A DNA stretch of 64,000 nucleotides from contig JXTB01000083.1 of the NCBI GenBank assembly GCA_002914805.1, positions 545,888 through 609,887 on the forward strand, read 5' to 3'. This stretch comes from Parasponia andersonii (lineage: Eukaryota > Streptophyta > Magnoliopsida > Rosales > Cannabaceae). A model generated the notes under the pieces. That model was not told where the DNA came from. It saw nothing but the letters and a program-made list of their open reading frames with translations, and searched no databases. A program made the position numbers and the translations under genes. Positions 49,329 to 59,838 of the stretch are shown piece by piece (positions within the stretch are counted from its first letter, which is position 1; each line of letters opens with the position of its first letter).

Positions 49329-50900
49329 ATGGCACCCTCAAGAATGACAACCAGGAGCACACGTCCTGATGCCGAAGGGAGCTCCTGGGAAGTATGACCA
49401 AGTCTTGAGCAAAAGCTAGACCAAATACTTGCCGCCCTGGCAAAAACAAACTGGAAGGCAGAGATGGCCCACGAGACTGTCCTGAGTTTAAAAGACGAAG
49501 TTGCGGAGATGCGCAGAGATAATGCCCGCCTCGAAGAGCTGTTGGCAAGTGAAGCCTGGAGCGGGCGAATGGAGGACTTTGATGAAGAGGTCCAACAAGA
49601 ATCCGAGGGCCAACAACCGATAGAAACCCCCGCCCCATCCAGATCGTGGATGCAGGGGGAGTAGTAGAGTCAGACAAGGCATTTTTGGGCCAGAGCAGCG
49701 TTGGACAGAAGGCACCAGGAAGGCCCATTAGGTGCACTTCCCAACTGGAAATAAAAGATGATGACAGAGCTAAGTAAGAGGCTCAGAGCCCATCACAGCC
49801 AAACCCCCAATGATCTGGTAGAGTAGACCGTACGAGGAATCAATCGGACAGCCTTCGTTGATTGGATCCAGTTGGAGCCCAAGCTGAAGAACTTCAGAAT
49901 CCCAACCTTCAGACCATTCGAGGGAAAGACTGATCCCTTCGATCACATATACCACTTCCAATAGAAGATGGCCTTGGAGACCAGGGATGAGGCTGTGACT
50001 TGTAAAGTCTTCTCCACCACCTTGGTGAGGCCGGCACTGCTGTGGTTTAGACAACTCCCAGAGAAGTCTATAAACAGGTTTGAAGACTTTTGCAAACTGT
50101 TCTTAAAGCAGTACGCGGGTGCCCAGAGGCAGCAGAAAATCATGCGAGACCTTGACCAGTTGGAGCAATCTATGAGCAAGTCTTCAAGAGAATACTTGTC
50201 GCATTTCCTGGAGGTAATGTCCTCGGTGCACAACGCCGACTCGGTGCAAGCCGCGAGCTCGTTCGTCAGGGACCTACATCCAGGGTTGATGTTGTCGGAC
50301 TATCTGCTATTGAATTTGCCGTATGACATGGCAGATGTCTAGGCAAAGTCGGAGGGGGTATTTAGGGTGCTAGAAAGCCACTAGAAAGCGCCCAAGAACT
50401 CCGCCACGATAACAACAGCGCTGGCGCAAACCTTGGTCCCACAAGGAATGAAGAGGCCTGTGTCGGCCCAGGGGCCATTTCTAAAGCAGGAAGCCCCAAC
50501 TCGAGGCGGTCAAGAGAGCGGTAAGAGGAGGAAGACGTTTAAGGATCCTCTGCCAAAATATGAGCTCAACACGCTGATCGATGTAATCTACCTCCAAAAT
50601 AAGGATAGAGGCAATTTCAAAGACCCGCCCAAGTCTGGTGTTCCTGAGCATATAAAAAATAGGAGTAGGTACTGCCAATTTCACAGAAATCACGGGCATA
50701 ATACCGTCAACTGTCGCAGCCTTTATGAGCAGGTTATGATGGCAATCTAAGCTGGAGAGTTGAATCAGTATGTGAAGATGGGCGGGAACCAGTCGAAGGA
50801 AGACGCCGTCAGACCCGAGAAGGGAAAGCAGACCCAAGCCTCTGGGTCGGGAGAACAGACTCTGAGGATAGTTCCAATGATCATAGGCAGAGAACCGAGA
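49329..50900 (+). pseudogene. gag polyprotein (capsid and zinc knuckle), degenerate
   Basis: The frame starting MAPSRMTTRSTRP at 49329 runs through a coiled coil (TVLSLKDEVAEMRRDNARLE). It continues through the retrotransposon gag core (LWFRQLPEKSINRFEDFCKL, LFLKQYAG, REYLSHFLEV) and a knuckle C-x2-H-x4-H-x4-C (CQFHRNHGHNTVNC). The core and knuckle stay in one frame but are cut by several nonsense codons (for example after YHFQ, DMADV and MMAI), and a frameshift follows near 50,900. Gag would form the retrotransposon particle in the cytoplasm. Several stops stand where Trp is expected. Confidence 0.85.
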
Positions 50901-50905
50901 AAAGG

Positions 50906-51480
50906 GTGAAGTGCCTGAGGGGGATGGGCCATTCTGTGAATTGTATGATGATGGAAGAAAGCTACGCCTCAGCCACCCCCATCACCTTCACCCAAGAAGA
51001 TCTGACCATAGTGTGCTTGCCTCATAATAACCCCTTGGTGATTAAGCTACAGATTGATTCTGTGTTAGTCAGAAGGGTCCTAATCGACGGCAGAAGCAGC
51101 GTCGATGTCCTATTGCTTAGCATGTTCAAGAGCATGAGCCTGGATCGAAACGCGCTCAGGCCGACCTGTCAGCCACTGCTTACCTTTAACGGCGCTAGGG
51201 TTATCCCTTAGGTGTCGTGACTCTGAAGGTTTGTGCTATAAAAAGATGCCTGGAAGTGGATTTTGTCATCATCGACTGCCAGTCTTCCTTCAACGTCATC
51301 ATGGGGAGAGGGTGGATCCACGCCATGCATGGAGTTACCTCCACCCTCCACCAGGTCTTGAGATGTCTATTAAAAGACGGCACTTACACGATAGACGTTA
51401 AATGTTTTAATCGCCCTGGGTGGGCCTGAAGTGAACGCGAGCACATCGACGGGGACAGATAGCAATTAAAGGACCGCCTG
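50906..51480 (+). pseudogene. Retropepsin-like protease region, degenerate
   Basis: Frame 50906-51211 contains VLIDGRSSVDVLLLSMFK, the aspartic protease site with Arg in place of the usual second Gly (DGGS in the inverted copy at 61.8 kb). A frameshift near 51,210 separates it from IDCQSSFNVIMGRGWIHAMH, the second conserved half. The enzyme would process the polyprotein. Confidence 0.8.
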
Positions 51481-52338
51481 CCGACGTACATAAAGCGGAT
51501 CGAAGAGGAGTCCGACGTGCCAGAATTCACGATTGAGGAACTGGTGGCGGTCCCTTTGAATGAGGCAGAGTTAGGGAAGGTAGTCTTAATCGAAGCCTTG
51601 CTGCCCGAGGAAGAAAAGAGCGAACTGTTGGGATTCCTTAGGTAGAATAAAGATATCTTCGCGTGGTCCCATGACGACATGCCCGGGATAGACCCTGCAC
51701 ATGCTTGCCACCGATTGAATACAGATCCCAATTTCCCTCCGGTCAGACAGAGACCCTGAAGGTTCACGCCGGAGAAAAACATAGTGATCAATAAGGACGT
51801 AGAAATGCTACTGGAGAACGGCCTGATCGTGGAATGCGTATACTCGTGCTGGGTCTCCAACCCGGTGGTGGTGAAGAAGAAAAATAGCGACGAATAATGA
51901 GGCGGAGTATGAGGCGCTACTGCAAGGCCTTGAATTGGCTCTATACTTCAGAGTGGAGGACATCGTGGTAAAACTGACTCGCAGCTGATCGTGGGTCATG
52001 TCAGAGGAGACTTCGAAGTAAAAAAACCAAAGTTGCATAGGTACTTCTCCCGGGTAATGGGGGCGAAAGCTCATTTCAGCAGGTTCGATATCGGACAAAT
52101 ACCCAGGAAGATGAACCAAAAGGCCGATGAATTAGCTAGAAGCGTGTCGATAGGGGGAGCAACTGAGCATACGAAGATTCTGTCAGAGGGTGAAAACACA
52201 AAAAGCCCCTTGGAAGCCCCCGCGCGCCATGTATTTGCGGCCGACTCCGAGGATGAGGGTTGGATGAGACCTATCACCCAATATCTGGTGTCGGGGAACC
52301 TCTCCGCAGACCCCCAAAAGCAAGGTCGATCAGATTGA
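51481..52338 (+). pseudogene. RT start fused to RNase H: reverse transcriptase core deleted
   Basis: The RT N-terminus is visible (AWSHDDMPGIDPAHACHRLN, then ENGLIVECVYSCWVSNPVVV and KKKN). Directly after it, at about 51,886-51,905, comes the late RNase H motif EYEALLQGLELAL, followed by DSQLIVGHVRGDF-like sequence and the tether with QIPRKMNQKADELAR. The palm with the YxDD site and the first RNase H Asp are absent. A TAG at 51643-51645 (FLR, stop, NKDIF) is shared with the inverted copy. It cannot reverse-transcribe itself; any amplification needed enzymes in trans. Confidence 0.85.
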
Positions 52339-53435
52339 AGGCTGCCTGGTATTCTATGGTGGCGGACCGATTGTATAGGAGATCAACAATGGGACCAATG
52401 CTAAGGTGCGTAGGCCCTGTCGAGTCACAAAAACTGATTGAGGAATTCCACGAAAGAGCATGTGGCAACCACTCTAGCAGACGCAACCTCTCCCATAAGG
52501 CCCTGACTGCCAGATACTTCTGGCTATACATGATGACCGAGGTGGCCCAGTTTGTCAAGAAATGTGACAAGTACCAGAGGTTTGCCCCTGTGAAGCGCCA
52601 ACCCGCGGAGGAACTCCATTCGAACATAACTCCTTAGCCTCTCGCTAAATAGGGCCTGGACATCGTCGGAGAACTCCCCAGAAGTCCAATAGGAAAAAAG
52701 TATATCCTGCTGGCCATTGATTATTTCACCAAATGGGTAGAAGCAGAAGCCTATGTAACTGTCAATAAGGCAGACACGATTAACTTTATTTGAAAAAATA
52801 TAATCTGTCGGTATGGGATCCCGAGAGAGATACACGTCGATCATAGCACGCAGTTCCAGAACGCGAAGCTAAAGGAGCTGTGTGAGTTGAATGATATAAG
52901 GCTCAGCTTCTCATCCGTAAATTACCCTCAGGGGAACGGCCAAGCAGAAGCAACGAACAAGGCCATATTCAACAATATAAAAAAGAACTTGCATGAGGCC
53001 AATGTGGGGTGGTTAGAAGAGCTACCAGCCATCGTGTGGGCCCATCGAACCACAGAGCGGAGGTCAAAGGGAAGAACACCATTTGCCATGGCCTATGAGT
53101 CAGAATCTGTGATCCCGACAGACATTGGCCTCCCGACTCTTCGCTCTGAAGTGGTGAGAGACGCCTCACTGAACGAGCAGCAGCTAAGCCACAACACAGA
53201 CCTCCTGGAAGAAATAAGGGACAAGGCCTTGGTCCACCTGACCTCGTACCATCAGCAGACTAGGTCCTACTATACAAAGAAGGTTAGTGCTCATAGATTT
53301 AACACCGACGATTGGGCCTTATGAGGTAATCAAGGCGCTTGACAATGGTGTATATGTCTTGAAAGAACTCAAGACTGGGAAGAACTTGCCAAACACGTGG
53401 AACGCCCAACACCTGAAGAAGTATTACATATGAGA
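52339..53435 (+). pseudogene. Integrase, degenerate
   Basis: The zinc domain keeps His-His-Cys but the last Cys is Tyr (KKCDKYQRF). The core shows Asp in GLDIVG, Asp in HVDHSTQF (usually SDNGTQF) and Glu in GNGQAEATNK. Nonsense codons break it at P*PLAK*GLD and NFI*KN; the inverted copy has Trp codons there. The C-terminal domain is frameshifted after TDDWAL at about 53,323 and ends at KKYYI near 53,430. The original role was cDNA insertion. Confidence 0.85.
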
Positions 53436-53589
53436 TGTGTGTAAATGCTGTAAGACACATGTAAATGCTTGTATTATTAAACAGCTTAATTCCAAAATAG
53501 GTGAGGGTTCCCGCTCCACGGATTTATACTTTGGATTGCTATGTAAAAGAGATTGCCCACAGTGCCAGACCCCACGGGCTATTCACGCA

Positions 53590-54560
53590 AATGATCGTAC
53601 TACAGGAATCACATCGCTTGCCGACGACCTGAGAAAACGTACGAAGAGGAAAGAGCTGCGCAACCAAAAACTTGCCAGCAGTACTCATCAAAGATCATAC
53701 TGCGGGAATCACATCGTTTACCGACGACCCGAGAAAATGTACAAAGAGGAAAGAGCTGCGCAACCAAAAACTTGCCAGCAGACGTCATAAAAATCGTATT
53801 GCGGGGATCACGTCGCTTGTTGACGACCCGAGAAAATGTATGAAGAGGAAAGAGTTGTGCAACCAAAAACTTGCCAGCAGACTTCATCAAAAATCATACT
53901 GCAAGGATCACGTCACTTGCTGATGACCCGAGAAAATACATGAAGAGGAAAGAGCTACACAACCAAAAACTTGCCAGCAGACCTCATAAAAATCGTACTG
54001 TGGGGATCACGTCGCTTGTCGACGATCCGAGAAAACGTATGAAGAGGAAAGAGCTACGTAACCAAAAACTTGCTAGCAGACCTCATCAAAAATCGTACTG
54101 CAGGAATCACGTCACTTGCCGATGACCCGAGAAAATTTACGAAGAGGATTGGGCTACGCAGTCAAATGCTTGCCAGCAAACCTCGATAAGGATCGCACTA
54201 TGGGAATCACATCGTGCAATAGAATGCTTGCCGATGGCCCGGAAGAGAATCGGGCTGCACATTCAAATGCTTGCCAGCAGACCTTGGTAAGGATCACGCT
54301 ATTGGAACCACATCGTGTAATAGAATGCTTACTGATAGCCCAGGAAAACGCACGAAGAGGATCGGCCTGCGTAGTCAAATGCTGGTCGATGCCTCGGTAA
54401 GGATCGCACTATGGGAATCACCTCACGCAATAAAACAATTGCTGATGGCCCGAGAAAACGCGCGGAGGGGATTGAGCTGTGTAATAAAATATTTGCCAGC
54501 AGACCTCGCCAAGAATTGCACCATAGGGATCACGTCACTTATCGACGACCCGGGGGGACA
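53590..54560 (+). repeat. Tandem array, unit about 99-100 bp
   Basis: About six well-conserved units (starts near 53,594, 53,693, 53,792, 53,890, 53,990 and 54,090) share GAATCACATCG, CGACGACCCGAGAAAA and CAACCAAAAACTTGCCAGCA. Three or so longer, diverged units continue to about 54,560. The unit length keeps frame, so short repeated ORFs appear, but no protein is implied. Such arrays between pol and the antisense gene are known in Tat-lineage elements and can seed satellites. Confidence 0.9.
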
Positions 54561-54604
54561 TACTAGCGGGGTGGGGGTGATTTGGGCGATGAGACCCCCC
54601 TAAG

Positions 54605-54835
54605 AGAGTACTTAAGCTAAGCGTGAGCCAAAGGAAAAAGGGGTCAGGGTCTACCTGTTGGAAGCAGACTCTCCCCATGGGGCACCTTAGCTATGCACAG
54701 GCCAAAGGCAAATGGGACCAGGGTCTACCCGTTAGAAGTAGACCCTCCCCAGAGAGCGACTTAGCTAAGTGCGGGCAGGAAGTGAACTAAACCAAGACCT
54801 ACCCGTTGGAAGTAGGTCCGAGCAACGCTAAGCGC
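54605..54835 (+). repeat. Second tandem array, unit about 80 bp, three copies
   Basis: Each unit contains CTTAGCTA(A/T)G or a variant, a GGTCTACC(T/C)GTT core and GAAG(C/T)AGAC. It is unrelated to the preceding array. Confidence 0.75.
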
Positions 54836-54839
54836 GAAA

Positions 54840-55492
54840 GCAGAAATTACAACCAAATTCTGTTTATTATTGCTTAGATTACAAGATGCATGGTCGGTAC
54901 AGACACGGACCCAGTATCTCTATTTGCAAGGAGCAGGTCTCGGGCGGACTCACAAGGACACTTCGGAGTGGTAACGTCTGTTCGCTCCCAAAAAGAGCCA
55001 AGCCCAGGCCTCCTCCTCTGAAGCGATGGGTCCAAATAGTTGTCGATCAATCCTTGGAGCTGGTTCCTGGCATGTTCCCATTTAGGGTCGGAGAAGTCCA
55101 GCCATATGCGAGGATCATATTCTACTAAGATGAGTCATAGTGAAAGTTACACATCCTTAAAGTTGGGCGAGCCAGAACTCACATCCCGATCTCTGGAGCT
55201 GACCTCGTCGGTCGTAGCATGAGGGGAATTCGCTAGTAACTCCGCATTATATACGATTGGGCCAAACCCGGAACCCGGGCAAACTGCCGACAAAGGAATG
55301 GTATCGTATACGATGCCTGACCCTGACCACAGATGCAAGCAACAAAAATAATATAATAATGAATATAATAGATCACACAGGATAAGCATAAGAAGAAGAC
55401 GCCGTTTTATTATTTAAATAGTTACTTGCAACAGGGGTCAGCTCTACACGGAGTGGTCAACACTTTACAAATGTACATAAAGGAGAGAGTCC
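54840..55492. other. Spacer inside the retrotransposon
   Basis: No coding signal is recognised on +. It lies downstream (3') of the antisense ORF. Confidence 0.5.
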
Positions 55493-58400
55493 CTAGTTAC
55501 CTCCGGGGAGGGAAGCGACGCCGGCTTTGAAGCTTGGGCCAGCTACAGTAGAATTGAAATTGTCGCTAGACAAGACGACCGTGCTTGACCCTCCGCCCAT
55601 CAAGGCGCCCTTGCCAGGCTGATCCCTAGAGACCTCTGTGGCTTGTTTTGGCAGACCCGGAGTGGAGACGATCTCTTTGGCAACAGAAGCAGATGTAGGG
55701 GGCCCATCTTTATCTTCGTCGAGCATCTTCAATACATCAGTAGGGTACACGATATTAATCTTGTCCCCTAACTGCTGCATGTAGTGCCTGACGGAATAAT
55801 GGTCCCTCTCGATGCCTTTCTGCTCATTGAACTGGTTTAGCGTTACCACCTCTGTGTGGTCTTCGAACTCCCTATTCTCCCAGCCAGACTTGTAGCTCTC
55901 TGTAGAAAGAACATCCACCTGCCTCTGGTACCTTGTCTTCAACTTCTCCACGTCCACCAGTCTATCCCTCAGTGTAGCTAGCCTCAGCTCTGCTTGCCGC
56001 TGCGATAAGTCGATCAAAAGATTATTAATATCGGCGAGATCTTTGCCACATTTGCGAGACAACTCGACATGAGCCTCCATCAGTGCTTTATGATCCAACT
56101 AGAGATGTCGGATTACCTTGTTGGACCTGTCGAGCCTACGCTGCAAAGAATAGGCCTCAAGTTTGGCTTTCGCCTCGGCTTTCCTCGCCTCCTTGGCCTC
56201 GTCGATGGCTCTGTCACGAGCGATGAAAGCTAAACCCATCTCCGCTCCTGCATTCTGCAGTTCCTACTCGTTAGCCTCAAGCTCGACCTGGGTCAGCCTA
56301 GTAGCCTCAGTTTGGACCAAACTAGCGGCCTCCGCCTCAGCCAACGCGGCGACCAGCTCCTCACGCCTGGCCCTTTCAATGCTCAAAGCGTGGGCCACCG
56401 CGCTGCTGACCCTAGCCTTGTCCAGGCTTCAGTACAAGTCAAAATTCTCCCTCAACGTGGCAAGGGTGGCCTTGCTCTGCTCGGCCATCATGGCACAGGC
56501 ATTCAGCTGCCCAGTCAGCTCACTAACATGAGAGGAGTAAAAAGACTGGACGGCAGCTAGCTGCAAAGCGCGAGAAAGAGGAGTTAGTGGTCAGAGAGTA
56601 CGCTAAGAACCTGTTACTTATAGTAAGACAAAACAAACATGTGCGATGCTGTAGCTGGCTATAAGCTCTACATTCTCCGAGGAGAGCACCTCCAGCTTGG
56701 GCTCTGTAGCCATACCCTCTCCCTGGGCATTGTTCGCATTTGAGGAACGCGATTCCACCCCACTGACCGTGAGGACACCTTCACCCCCCACCAGATGCAC
56801 TCCAGTGACTTCTTTTGACATCCCTGGAGTGGCAAAGGTGGTGGCGGTGGAGAGTAAGCGTCGCCGGGCGTACCCTCGCTAGAAGAAGCTACGACGACCG
56901 CTACTACATCAGCAGCTTCGGCCGCCACCTCCGCTGAAGGAATTCCCTGGTGTGATTTTTCAGTCTTGTCTTGACCAGCATCCTTAGACGCGCTGCCTCG
57001 CACAAACCTTCTCCTCCTCATGAGAGTCAAAGTAGCCCCATTGTCGTCGTTGTCAGAAGCAGGGGCAGTTTTGCCTCTCTTCCTCGCCGGGCTCCCCTTC
57101 CCCTTGGACGAATCGGGTTCATGATCTCGTTTCGTGGAGACCGGGAGAGGGGAACATAATCGAGACTTCAACCTCGGAGCCCTTCTGCTGAGCTCAGCAA
57201 TCTCTCCACAGGAGCGGGCAGTACCGGACCCTGTTCTCGCCTTCGAGCTAGAGCTGGGGGTAGAAGAGATCGGTGCAGAAGGCTCACCGGGTAGGCTCGA
57301 GGGAGCCCCTTTGCCATGCACAACCTTTATGGCCGGCGCCTCCCAGACCACGAGCCTGCCCGCCTCGGGGGTTGGCATTACCGACGTTTCATCTTCGGTC
57401 ACGAACAAACCCTCCAGGTCATCGTCTGAGCCTGTTCTTGGGATGACAACTCCCGAGGCTTTGTCCTCCAAGGACACTATTGAATGCCGACTAGCGGGGA
57501 CCTTGGAGCACGCCTTGTGCACAGCGGTCTTCTCTTTGACCGGGGAGGGTTCTACCGAAGGGCCTGCATCCGAACCTGTGAAGAGCAAGCAACATGGTTA
57601 AAATGTAGCCATAACCTGATTGACGGAGCCCCAAGATATAAAAATGAACTCACCCTTAGCCTTCTTAGGGTCAGCGGTTTCCTCCCTACATAACCTAGTG
57701 CACTCCTTGTCCACGAGCTTCACTGCCTCTTCGAGCTTGTGACTGGTCGGTACCACCAAGTCATTGGGACCCACTAACTAGCTCGAGGCCGTGATCTGAT
57801 GGCCCACCATGGCGATGCGACCCTGCTCATCTCGGCGAAACCAGTTCAGGGCGGAGGCGTTAAGCTGGCTCTGAAGGTGCTTGATGATGACCCACGTGTC
57901 TAGCGAGAAAAGGAGATATGAGACCATCCTTGGCATCATGTTCATCACCTCGGGATTTAGGACAGCCTGGATGTGTCAGAAACCCCAGACAATCCGAAGA
58001 GGATGATTTCCTATAGCTCCTGAAGTTGACCCACTGACAGCCGAGGCTCGAATTTGCTTTCCTCTGCAGAGGCTGTACAAGGCAAAATGTCATGAGTAAA
58101 AGTGGACAAAATATGCACGGACCCAAAATTCACGACTCAGTACTTATTTTGCAGAAAGAATGAGGGGATTTGAAAACACTTTCCGTTCACCCATGGAGAG
58201 CACCATGCCCCTCTGATGGCATATATCCTAGAATGAGAGTCCCATTGCTTGTCCGACCTCGGCAAGTCCCAGAAGATGTGGTGCCCTGGGAGCGGTTAGA
58301 GATAGAAAGTAGGGTAAGAGCCCTTTCTGGGGATGAGGATAAGCTTATAGGCATAGAATACCACTTCCAGATCAATATGCATGTTGAGGAGGACGGACAA

Positions 58401-58691
58401 GGCAGAAAGCCTCATCAGGATCATGATTTCGTTAGCATTGAGCTGTATCAGATGAATCCCTATAAGGCGAAAGAACTGGTGGACCAAGGGAGGAAGAGGA
58501 AACCGCAACCACTCTAGATGCCTCCTCCCCAGGATGATGGAGCCTTCCAGAGCAGAGGGGTAAAGGTACCAGTCCACCGGGCCGTCGACCCTCTCTAAAG
58601 TGACTCCGCCGGGGAAGCACAACTGCCTCTTCAACAACTCTAATTCAGAATCTGTGACAGGGCGGAGTTTCTGACTCAGATTCAGGGCCAT
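55493..58691 (-). pseudogene. Antisense ORF of the element: Transposase_28-like domain plus coiled coil, degenerate
   Basis: On the minus strand the gene opens with MALNLSQKLRPVTDSELELL at 58691. The domain known as putative gypsy-type transposon (Transposase_28) follows: HLEWLRFPLPPLVHQFFRLI, GIHLIQLNANEI, DLEVVFYAYKL. After an in-frame TAA at 58296-58298 the same frame continues PLPGHHIFWDLPRSDKQWDS. A Ser/Pro-rich basic middle part (57,588-56,668) and a long coiled coil (56,560-55,493: HKALMEAHVELSRKCGKDLA, DRLVDVEKLKTRYQRQ) complete it, with a TAG at 56099-56101 and frameshifts between. Its start lies 360 bp inside LTR B, so transcription would oppose gag-pol. Function is unknown in the family; an intron-containing original is possible. 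Confidence 0.75.
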
Positions 58692-59036
58692 CGTGTTAGG
58701 TGCAGTTGAAGAAGACGAAAGGTACTGGAAAAAGGGAGATACGGTGGCCGTAAGATTTGAGAAAGTTGGAATACTTGGAGATTTTGGTAAAGTAAGAAAT
58801 GAGCATAAATGCGGCTTTTATAGAGGGGGAGCCGAAGAGTTTTTCCTGGAGAAGAGCAGGGCAAGGAAGACGGAGGCATTAGAATTTCAAAAATTTGAAA
58901 AAACTGTGACACAGGATGGTGTGCCCCAACGTCGGTAATTGGGTAGGAGTGATGGTAGGAGAGCCACATGTATCCCTCGAATTGGAGGACCAGAGAAACA
59001 ATTTCCCTACTTGATGGATACGAATCCATCAAATAG

Positions 59037-59051
59037 GGAAATAGGGGCAGT
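59037..59051 (+). other. Polypurine tract
   Basis: GGGAAATAGGGGCAGT directly precedes LTR B, the expected position for plus-strand priming. Confidence 0.7.
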
Positions 59052-59838
59052 TGTGGAACCTTTTCCTAAAACATACACCACATAAACGATTAAGTGGTAG
59101 AATAGGTCACAAGCGGGGCACACCGTCTAACACGTGTCTATAGTGACTGATTAAAGGCCACATGAGTCGCACGTGGTATCGCATAGGCCCATGGGCTATC
59201 CGAGGCCAGGGCCGAACCCATCCTAGACCCTAGATGGATTCGGCCCAGTCCAATTCTTACCTCGACAACTTCAGGTCATGAGCCTCAAGGGTCTTTCGCC
59301 AGAATACTGTGGGAAACAGCTCACCGCTCCAGACCCAGACAGAGCATTTAATGTGATCCTGAGTAGGTGTGCGCATTAGCCAAGTCGTCCTGACAGAGCG
59401 GCAGCTTGTCAAAATCTCACCCCCGACAGGCTGGAGTCATAGGGGACGGTGGAAAACAGGCCGCGACGATACAAGGAAAGTCACAGTAATCATAACCTGT
59501 GATTTCTAGAGTAAGTCATGATGAAAAAAGGTACTCGATCCTGGGATTGAGAGCCATAATGTTCTCAGTTCTAGGATTATACATATAAGCCTTGTTTCCT
59601 CCCTAAAGAGAGATAAGAGATAATACAATATACAAAAAAACATTTATACAGAAAAATTAAATCCGTGCTGTTCAATCTCAGGGATAAATTACTGACTTAA
59701 GCATAGGAGAATCTTTCCAGGTGGTCACCCCCGCCTCTCTGTCTCAGCCCGAAACTAAAGACTTCCAGGATAGCAAGGATACATGGATAGTTGGTGGATA
59801 CCTTGTCAGTAGTTCAGAGACACGTGGACGACCGATAG
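59052..59838 (+). repeat. LTR B (lacks its last bases)
   Basis: Begins TGTGGAACCTTTTCCTAAAA, parallel to LTR A, and runs to GTGGACGACCGATAG. The final 15 or so bases (the CACCAACA end) are missing. At 59,838 it abuts CTCTTCTAACCACC, which is integrase sequence in reverse orientation. Confidence 0.9.

Noticed and set aside
53590-54560. CRISPR-like appearance of regularly spaced repeats
   Set aside because: Units are contiguous with no unique spacers, inside a plant retrotransposon.
53609-54603. Several overlapping open frames on both strands
   Set aside because: They follow the 99-bp repeat unit, whose length is a multiple of three; no protein family.
58693-59032. Plus and minus open frames near LTR B
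   Set aside because: They cover the leader of the antisense ORF and the LTR edge and show no domain.
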